The translations under genes were made by a program, and so were the position numbers. Positions 52,164 to 60,300 of a stretch of 64,000 nucleotides of DNA are shown one piece after another. The stretch lies in NCBI RefSeq assembly GCF_030409715.1, contig NZ_JAUFQI010000001.1, positions 665,001 through 729,000 of the forward strand. Reading direction: 5' to 3'. Within the stretch, counting starts at the first letter, position 1. Each line of letters opens with the position of its first letter. The notes below the pieces were generated by a model, which saw only the letters and a list, made by a program, of their open reading frames with translations, was not told where the DNA came from and did not search any database. The stretch is from Reinekea marina (GTDB lineage Bacteria > Pseudomonadota > Gammaproteobacteria > Pseudomonadales > Natronospirillaceae).

Positions 52164-53313
52164 TTTGAGTGTTTACCGAGTTGCTAGTAGGCACAGACCT
52201 GCGAATTTCTTTACAACTCAATTTGAATCGCTCCTCCTCAAGTAGAGCCTTCAGTTTCATGACGATCGACTCAATGGACTCATGATCCTCAACGGCTAAA
52301 CCAGCACCACTACGAGCAATCAGCTCCCCTACGTTCCGTTGTTCTAACTGTGTAGGGAAAACTAATACAGGTACTCCTGCCTTTATTGACACTCCGATCG
52401 TACCTGTACCGCCGTGGCAAAGTAATAAATCGAATTTCGATATATAGCGTTGAAGGGCAATTGGTTTGCTGTAAACAGAAAACCCTAGTCGTTCTAATGA
52501 TGTTCTTAGATGTAGACTCACATTGGGAATAAAAAAGTGTGCTTCTACCTGCGGAAACTTAACTATTGATTGTAATGCCAGTGTTGATATTTTACGGTCT
52601 TCTTTTAAATAAACAAAAATACGTTTTTTTCCGGAGCCAACAGTAATAGCTTCGCCCGAAGTATTAAAAAATATAGGGCCTAAATAGTTAACGTCTTGTC
52701 TTTGTGGACCATAAATGTCCAGTTCTTTGTAATTAGAGATTAAGGTTTTATCTGCGTTAAAAATATCACTGACGTATTGTAATTGCGGCCGGCTAGCATT
52801 TTCTAGCACTGAATTCATGGTTTGTAATAATTTTAGTTCACTGGCGGGCAGATGATCTTCAGGCATAGGTTGCCATAAATTGAGCGGTAAAAATGGCTTA
52901 CCAGGCGGAGCAGCACCCCAGGTGGAATCAATGATTACTTTTTTGAAGTTAAGACCCACAGAGGAAAATAAGGCGGTGGGAGAAAAATCATAAACAACAA
53001 GATCAGGCTCAACAGCTTGATAGACGGCCTGCCACTTTTTAAACTGCTTACTCAAGGTGATTTCATCAGTCATGCCTCTACGAATCAGTACATCAGCCAT
53101 TGAAAAAGTAGGGCGATGATTGATTCGAGCGCTTAGTCTTGGAAAAGGAATGAGCTTGTAAGGAATACTCTGAAAAACGTTGGGAATATTCGCCTCATCC
53201 TTTACACACAGAAAGATATCACTGCCTAAATCGTGAAGCACTTTTGCTATGGTAGCTAGATGAGAGATGTGACCAAGGTCTTGGCCACACTCCCAAATTA
53301 AGAGCGTTTTCAT
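52132..53313 (-). CDS. UGT/MGT-like glycosyltransferase
   Basis: This 393-residue GT-B-fold glycosyltransferase resembles UDP-glucuronosyl/macrolide glycosyltransferases. The N-terminal acceptor domain starts LLIWECGQDLGHISHLATIAKVL. The C-terminal donor-binding motif is LLCHGGTGTIGVSIKAGVPVLVFPTQLEQRNVGELI. It has no membrane helix. It starts at the base after the stop of the small frameshifted gene, so it may be the last gene of that transcript. The 3' end overlaps the convergent OpgC-like gene by 32 bp. Acceptor unknown. Confidence 0.88.
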   Translation of the reverse strand: MKTLLIWECGQDLGHISHLATIAKVLHDLGSDIFLCVKDEANIPNVFQSIPYKLIPFPRLSARINHRPTFSMADVLIRRGMTDEITLSKQFKKWQAVYQAVEPDLVVYDFSPTALFSSVGLNFKKVIIDSTWGAAPPGKPFLPLNLWQPMPEDHLPASELKLLQTMNSVLENASRPQLQYVSDIFNADKTLISNYKELDIYGPQRQDVNYLGPIFFNTSGEAITVGSGKKRIFVYLKEDRKISTLALQSIVKFPQVEAHFFIPNVSLHLRTSLERLGFSVYSKPIALQRYISKFDLLLCHGGTGTIGVSIKAGVPVLVFPTQLEQRNVGELIARSGAGLAVEDHESIESIVMKLKALLEEERFKLSCKEIRRSVPTSNSVNTQIRALLQPLCV

Positions 53314-53689
53314 TTAGTTATTCCTAACAAAAACAGGCTCAGTAGAAAAATAGGAGTAAACTAATTCAATGTCTTGACCAACCTTCAACGCTCTCCATGT
53401 AAACATCATTGGATGTTCTTTCGGCTCCAAACGGGCTTGCTTTTGATATTGAATAGTTTTTTCTAAGCCGTATAGATTGAATTCTACCCTTTGCACTTAC
53501 TACTAGCTCAGGGAAAATATAAATAAGGTTATACCTTTCTGTTGGTTGTTCATATTCAATCTCATTTATTTCAAGTAGCGTTACAGTTTCTCTTCTTTTG
53601 ACAAAGAACACTAAAAAACTAACCCGAAAGTATCTCATCCAGATTAGTAGCGAGACTAATGCTAAAAGTATAAAAGATATGAGAGTCAT
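53314..53689 (-). pseudogene. frameshifted small membrane protein
   Basis: Two overlapping frames make one protein if a single base is skipped. The first starts at 53689 (MTLISFILLALVSLLIWMRY, one membrane helix) and reads to VVSAKG. The second continues VEFNLYGLEKTIQYQKQ to the stop at 53314. The join lies in the GCAAAGGGTAG stretch near 53490, where one G too many puts the frame off. The full product would be about 125 residues. It lies in AT-rich DNA downstream of a DUF3592 gene. This may be a real mutation, a sequencing error in the G-run or a +1 programmed shift. Confidence 0.65.
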
Positions 53690-53729
53690 GGCAGTAAATA
53701 TGCTTTACCTTACGCAATTAACATACAAA

Positions 53730-54164
53730 TCAAACGAAACTGAAAAATCTAATTAAAGCAATCAAGCCAATGCCGAGAAACAAAGTAAAATATGTAAAGG
53801 TCTTGTTTATTAATCCAGTCAGTAAGATCGAATACGCCGGATAAAAAGGGCAGTAGTGTACAATTTTGGATGCCTCTACTTTTCTTTTGTATTGCTCGTA
53901 TTGGTTTATATTATCCGTACGTACATTCTTAACAATACCTATCCGATTCGAAATGAAAGTTGTCCCACTGATAACATATCGATACCTAGCTCTAATATTG
54001 AATACTGTAACACCAGATCTAACTTGACTCGTTAAGGAATGAGTATCAACCGAAAGCGTTCCTACTGGGACAGTTGGCCAATATTTCGTCCAAATATCCA
54101 GTAGTATGTAGGCTAAGGCCTGAAGGCTTAATAACAGGCATATGAGTTCAAAAATAATTGTCAT
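53730..54164 (-). CDS. small DUF3592 membrane protein
   Basis: The 144-residue protein has an N-terminal helix (IIFELICLLLSLQALAYILL) and a C-terminal helix (TYFTLFLGIGLIALIRFF) around a DUF3592 domain (ARYRYVISGTTFISNRIGI, then VHYCPFYPAYSILL). Its ATG shares one base with the stop of the large transglutaminase-like gene (TAATG), so it is translationally coupled to it. The local DNA is AT-rich (20 G/C in 60 bases at 53761-53820). Function unknown; position would suit a dedicated partner of the upstream protein. Confidence 0.75.
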   Translation of the reverse strand: MTIIFELICLLLSLQALAYILLDIWTKYWPTVPVGTLSVDTHSLTSQVRSGVTVFNIRARYRYVISGTTFISNRIGIVKNVRTDNINQYEQYKRKVEASKIVHYCPFYPAYSILLTGLINKTFTYFTLFLGIGLIALIRFFSFV

Positions 54165-57100
54165 TATGTAAGTCTACCTCTTAAGTCAGGTTTTAATCTC
54201 CAAGTACTCATAGAAAAGTAGTAAGAGTTGATATAAGTAACTGCGACAGCGAGAGCCATTGCTATTAATACACTTAGTAAAACAGCTGCTACTAGAGGAA
54301 TAGCAGTTGCGGCTACAAGAGCACTAGCAACATATGCTGTAACACCAAATCCTAGCAGATTCATAGAGATTTGCGCCAACTTGTCTGACCAAGCTAGTGA
54401 ATCATCGGTTAAAGCCATAAGTATTGAAACTCCCAACCCTAAATACCCTGTCGCTTTCGAAGCTAAACCTTGTTTCCAAATCTTTTTCAATGATTCAGAA
54501 AACCATGGTTTTGTAGGCGTTTTTTTACCTGCATAAGTGTCTGTCACTGCTAGCAGAGCTCCAGAGCCAATTAGTAGGTTGCTCGAAGTCGTTTCACTTC
54601 CGTTATATCCACCACTAATTTTATATGCTCCAGCACCAGAACTATCCAAAATCACATACCCTGAGCCAGTCCATTTTCCGAGAGCTATCGGCTTTTCATG
54701 AACAATAACTACCTTATTGCTACGCAATGATTCAATAATTTCTGCTCTTGCTTGGGAGTCAATTTCAATTGAATTTAACTGAGATATAGAGTTGATATTT
54801 AATGTGTATATTTTTTGACCTAAGTCACTTGCAAAGGAGAGTGCCTTTGAAGCACTAATGCCATCAAGCTGCTCAAGGTTAGTTGAAAGCATCACCTCAG
54901 GAATCCAGTTTTCAAGGAAGCTCATTCTCATGCCATTTGATTGATTGACTGCTTTGTTGAGATCATGATCATTCGACTTATCCGAACTTGTAATAGCAAG
55001 CCTGTCAATATCCATCGTAACGCCCGGAAAACTAACATTCCGAGGAATCCCAAACCAATATTGCGAATTAATATTGTTGTGAAACTGACCATAACTAGGT
55101 GCGCGGTAGATTAGTTGGCCAGTATTTCGACTGGAAAGTTCATCATGTATGTTATTAAATGCGAAATAGCTATATAAAACTGATTGGAGTATTTTTCCCG
55201 AAATCAGGTGCTTATCAAGACCTGTAATATTAGTGTCCTCAATATCTTGACCTACCTTCTTTATGTCTTTTTGAAGGTTTTCCATAAATGTCGGTGCAAT
55301 TCCTTGAAGGTCTAATCCTATCGCAATGTATTCGCCTGCTATTGGCCGATTCTTGCTCTGACTCCAACCGAAAGAGGGATCATACATTGCATAGTAGCTA
55401 GTTAATTCTGTACCCATTGCTATATTGTTCAGTGATGTAATAGTCTCGCCATCAATTGTCAGCTCAGGCGTTACATGGATCAAATATCCGGGCAATTGAT
55501 CAGGAAATTTTGTGATATCTATATCACCATTCTCTTGCAGTTTTGGTAAGTAACTTGTAATTAGATCTATATCACTTTGAGTAGCAGGCTCAAAACTGAT
55601 TGCAATGTTTTTACCGGCTAAACTGACGGTATTATAGGTTTCATCTAAGGCATTACTTCCCCAGCTATCATAGTCCAGCTTGATTCGAAATTTTTGCTTT
55701 AAGCTGTCAGGAATAGCCTGAATTTGAGAGGCTCTGTCCACAACTTGATATTGTAAACCTGCGTCCAATGGACCTCGCTGTTTAATAGGTAATTGTTGTA
55801 AGCCTAGTACTTCACCGACTGTAGCGGTAGGGGTTTGATTATTGATGTATGCTTCAACCACAGATTGATAGTCTGAGAGTGCTTGTTGGATTTTAGATTG
55901 ATCAAGCCCTTGCACATATCCAGCCTGCTCATCAACGGTCCCCGTTGCCATTAGGTCATTGATTAGCCCCTCAGCATCAAATGGTACTGCACTTTTTAAA
56001 TCCATCCCAGCTTCAAAATCATACTGCTTGAACGATGCATCCATCGGTATCCAATGATCGCCTTCGTTATTGACTAGCCCTCGGCTAGGTTCATAGTCTA
56101 CCCAGGCTTCTACCCAAATGTGTTCCATTTTTACGTGCGTAATTTCGCCGTTGTACGATTGTAAAACGGTTGGAATACCGCCTTGTAACATGACGTTGGT
56201 TGCTGCTTCGGGTACTTCTGCACCACCCACCCAGTTCATGGCTTGTTCTACCGGTACTTGGATGGTTCCGTAAGCGTAGCGTGCTGGGGTGCCGGCTGCA
56301 CGAAGCAGTGCCAATAGTAGTGCAGAGGTATCGAAAGGGTTACCGGCTTTTAAATCCATTGTGTACTGTGCGCCTTGGATGGCGCCGTAGCTAGGTATGG
56401 AGTAGATGTTGTTATAAACCCAGTTATAAATTTCGACAGGATCGTTATTTAAACTTTCGGCTAAATCGATAATTTCTTGGGTTTGGGGGGCTTCTTCTGT
56501 CTCTGCTAAGTCTTCTGCATTTGGTTCAGGCGACGGTGCTGTAAGGCCGCGTAAAATATCTTGTGTTAGAGAGTTTGAAGCAACGTTTACAGGGTCGTAC
56601 AGGCTTGATTCTAAAGACGATAAATCAAGTAACGGCTCGCGTGCTTGAAGGTTACGCGGCCCAAAGGGTAGAGAGCCATTTTCAAAATCTTCAGCGGTGT
56701 GCGTTTTTTTAAATTGCTGAGTGCTTAAATAGTCATCAAGTTCGTTTAGTAGACGTTGTTGTTCATCTAAACTACCAGCAGTATTGAAGGCGCTGCGAAT
56801 GTCTTTAACAGGTTGCATGGCTGTTTTAAACTTTTCAACGGCGGCGTCATGTCGTTCGAAGATGACACTGTCGGCATCTATTTCAATTAAGTACTCATGC
56901 ATATCATTAAAAGAATCAAGCGCGACCGTTTCTAACTCAATAATCCGGTCGAGCTTTGTTTCAAGCTCAGTTAAGTTCATGCCGGCATCTGTTTTAACGC
57001 CCATAAACTGTAAAACTTCATCAAGCGATAGTTTTTTGCTTTCTTGATAATCATCAACACCCGAGAGTGTTAAATTGGTGAGTTCTTTGACAGACTGTAG

Positions 57101-57310
57101 CGTCGTGCCCAGCTCATCAAGCGGTGTTTGTTCTTCCAGTGCTGGTCCATAGCGCAAACTGTTCAGTTGCGCTTGGTTCAATTCAATGACCACGGCCGCT
57201 GGCGAATAGTAAGCGTATTGATACATCGCAACAGATAGCACCAATAACAATGGAAAGACAACCCAAATGGCAACTTTGTGTCGAATGATGTCAAAAAGAG
57301 AAACGTTCAT
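54164..57310 (-). CDS. large transglutaminase-like membrane-tethered protein
   Basis: The protein has 1048 residues. An N-terminal membrane segment (about 13-30, VWVFPLLLVLSVAMYQY) is followed by coiled-coil-like helices and a transglutaminase-like domain at about 285-440. In that domain His397 (KMEHIWVEAW) and Asp424 (HWIPMDASFKQYDF) are in place. The site where the catalytic Cys is expected reads GNPFDTSALLLALLRAAG (from 323) with no Cys. A region of unknown fold follows to about 950, and a strongly hydrophobic C-terminal part (about 985-1035). The DNA for the last third is AT-richer than the front. It follows the PKD/PASTA protein gene by 52 bp. Confidence 0.75.
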   Translation of the reverse strand: MNVSLFDIIRHKVAIWVVFPLLLVLSVAMYQYAYYSPAAVVIELNQAQLNSLRYGPALEEQTPLDELGTTLQSVKELTNLTLSGVDDYQESKKLSLDEVLQFMGVKTDAGMNLTELETKLDRIIELETVALDSFNDMHEYLIEIDADSVIFERHDAAVEKFKTAMQPVKDIRSAFNTAGSLDEQQRLLNELDDYLSTQQFKKTHTAEDFENGSLPFGPRNLQAREPLLDLSSLESSLYDPVNVASNSLTQDILRGLTAPSPEPNAEDLAETEEAPQTQEIIDLAESLNNDPVEIYNWVYNNIYSIPSYGAIQGAQYTMDLKAGNPFDTSALLLALLRAAGTPARYAYGTIQVPVEQAMNWVGGAEVPEAATNVMLQGGIPTVLQSYNGEITHVKMEHIWVEAWVDYEPSRGLVNNEGDHWIPMDASFKQYDFEAGMDLKSAVPFDAEGLINDLMATGTVDEQAGYVQGLDQSKIQQALSDYQSVVEAYINNQTPTATVGEVLGLQQLPIKQRGPLDAGLQYQVVDRASQIQAIPDSLKQKFRIKLDYDSWGSNALDETYNTVSLAGKNIAISFEPATQSDIDLITSYLPKLQENGDIDITKFPDQLPGYLIHVTPELTIDGETITSLNNIAMGTELTSYYAMYDPSFGWSQSKNRPIAGEYIAIGLDLQGIAPTFMENLQKDIKKVGQDIEDTNITGLDKHLISGKILQSVLYSYFAFNNIHDELSSRNTGQLIYRAPSYGQFHNNINSQYWFGIPRNVSFPGVTMDIDRLAITSSDKSNDHDLNKAVNQSNGMRMSFLENWIPEVMLSTNLEQLDGISASKALSFASDLGQKIYTLNINSISQLNSIEIDSQARAEIIESLRSNKVVIVHEKPIALGKWTGSGYVILDSSGAGAYKISGGYNGSETTSSNLLIGSGALLAVTDTYAGKKTPTKPWFSESLKKIWKQGLASKATGYLGLGVSILMALTDDSLAWSDKLAQISMNLLGFGVTAYVASALVAATAIPLVAAVLLSVLIAMALAVAVTYINSYYFSMSTWRLKPDLRGRLT

Positions 57311-57362
57311 TTTTAATATTTCCTTTAAATCGACAGGCTGCTGAAGGCCTGTCTTCCGTTAA

Positions 57363-60300
57363 CTACCAAGTAGCGATGTATAGGTTAATTTGGCTGCCGC
57401 GAGGTAATCGGCTGTTTCTTGGTGAGTCTTGTTGTATCACTCGACCTGCTTCAACTGCAGTGGTGCGAACAAAGATTACTTCGCCAATACTGAAGCTGTC
57501 TATGGCCGCTGCAGCTTCTGCCTCTTCGACAGTTAATCCGCGTAGATCGGGCACTAAGTTGTAGCGAACGCGTCGATCGGGAATGCTTGATATAACCTGT
57601 GATTCACAGCTGCGGTAGAAAAAGTAATCACCTTCGCCGTAGTCACCATAGTCTCCGTAATCACCGAAGTAGAAGTCATCTTCGAAATGAGGAATTGGAC
57701 CACCGTATTCGCCATAGTCATCTGAAAAGAACTCCCTTTCGAAACGGTAGTAGTATTGTGTGCCATTGTTAACGGTCTCATCAATATAAACTGAGTAGCT
57801 ATTATTGGTATCTCCGACCCATTCATATGGACCCTCGAAATTTGTTGAGCGATAAATATCAACCCATGTTGTGTCTTCGTTATAATCCCAGGTTAACTGT
57901 ACTTTTCCGGATTTTGGGCGAATGTCCAGATTGTTAATACAGGCTTCAGCACCATAAATGTAAACCGTATCTACATCTTGTAACTCACCATCACTCGCCG
58001 TAACTTGAGCGACGTAGTCGCCGGGTTCATCGGCAATGAAAGATGTATATCGGTATTCTGGGTCTTCAATAACGGCTAAGCTGCCCTCTGGCTTTTCAAT
58101 GAGTTCCCATTTAACCGATACGCTGTCACCGTTACTGTCGTAGGTATAGGCACTGATATTGACACGGTCACCTGAGTAAATAGTTTGGTAGGTATCTAAA
58201 TAAGCATTGACACTCGGCGCAACGTTCGCTGTTGTATAGGTTACCGTGTCTGCATTGCTCCATGCGGTGCCGTCAAACACTCGAAGCTGAATGACATAGT
58301 CGCCGTCGTAGCTAGGGCTAAAATACGGCGTCGCTGTATTGGCTTCGTATAGCGTAGGGCGATACCAATAACGCGGTGTGCTGATAATACTCCATTGATA
58401 TTGCAGGGCATCGCCATCGGCGTCGAACGATTCATTACCGTCTAAGTAATTATTGCTGTAGCGTACTAAGCTGCCATCAGGACCGGCGTTCGCGACGGGA
58501 GGCACATTGCCAACGGTGACCGTTGTTCTATCCACATCACTGTTCAATGCGCCATCGCTTACGATAAGCTCGAAAACATAATCGCCTTGTACATCGATAT
58601 CGAAGAAGGGCCGTGCTGACTTACCGTTGATCAATTTGGCTGTACTCGTAGGGGGCCGACTAATCATCTGCCAGTCGTAAAATAACTGGTCGCCATTCAC
58701 GTCAAAACTTGATGAACCATCTAGAGTGACACGGTCGCCGACTTGCCCCGACAGTGTTGCTCCAGCATCGGCTACCGGGGCTAGGTTTCCAGCACTCAAG
58801 ATCACTTGATCTTTGGCGACTCCGCCAGCGTCATCGGTTACGGTTAGCTCCGCAATGTAGACACCTTCTACGTCTACCTCAAAAGATGGCGAACCGGTAT
58901 CGGGCTCAACCATTTGGGCGCTGCTGCCTTCTGGTTTTGAAACAAAAGACCAAGCGAACTCTAGTAAATCGTTGTCATCGTCGGTGGTGTTTAAACCATT
59001 GAGCTGTACGTTTTGCATCAATGTAATCAATTGATCTGGGCCGGCGTCAACGCTTGGTAGTCTGTTGGTTACCGTGATGCTCACTAACTTAGGTAAACTT
59101 TCTTCTGTACCGTTATTAACTGAGAGTTCAAAGGTATAGGTTCCCTGTTGATCAATTAAGAAAGTTTGAATGGGGTCTACTGCGTCTGTAAGTTCAATGA
59201 GTGAATTGTCTGGTTTATCAACTAATGTCCATTGGTAAGTCAGAGGTAAACCTTCGGATTCGCGGCTGCCTGTCGCATCGAGTGTTAGCGTATCGCCTAC
59301 TTCGAGTGTTTGTGCATTTCCGGGCACCGCGATTAGATTATAGACATCGAATAGTGCTAAGCCTAAGGTTTTATCTATCCCTGCATTAGTCGTCTTAACG
59401 ACACAAGCGAATTGACCTGTACTCAGCCCGGCAGCAGTTGAACCAATATAGGCTTCGTTTATTTCATCAAGCGCGGGTATGGTGATCAGCTTGATTCCCG
59501 AATCTGTTAATACTTGATTTGTAACATCCAAAATATTCGAAGTTATTTCAACATTGGCTTGGTCTCGAACACTTGAGTTTACAAAAGTCTCATGACAAGT
59601 TTGATCATCACCTCTGAGAAGCTCCGGGTGCTGTGCACTGACTGAGCCCGTAACGACTGAGTTGCTGTTCTCTAAAATATTGATTGTATAGCTACTCACA
59701 CCGACTAAGTTATCGTCTGCATCGTAAAGGTAAATCCAAACCGTGTAGACACCGGGTGCAATATCGTCAAGTTGAAAGCTTTGGTTAATCGTCAGTGACT
59801 CGCCCGGTGCGACAGAACTCAATGTCTTTTCATGAGACTCCATAATTTGGCCAGTTGAATTAACCAATAGCACAACAGATCGGCCACCACCAAATATTTC
59901 ATTTTGAGTTACGTTATTGATCTGGACTGAAACCGGGACGATATCTGTAGCACTAAAATCAACCTGTTCTATGATGATGCCGTTTCCGGCGTTCAAACCA
60001 ATAGCGGCATCAATATCTAGGGGGTAAAGAACATCGGTTCCGCGTACTACTTGGAAAAGATAATTTGTTTCATTAACAATTTGATCTTCGCGTAGTAATG
60101 TTGCCTTCGCCGTATATTCACCCGCAAATTGGCCAGCGGAATTCCAATCCCAATTAATATTGGTTGTGGCACCGCCATCTAGTTGGGGTACATCGATAAC
60201 AGTCACCGCTAAAGATTCTCCATTGGGTCCTATAATTTCTAATTGCAGCTCGGCATCAAATAGAGTGTCTGACAAGTTTTCTATTTGCGAAGTAATGATT

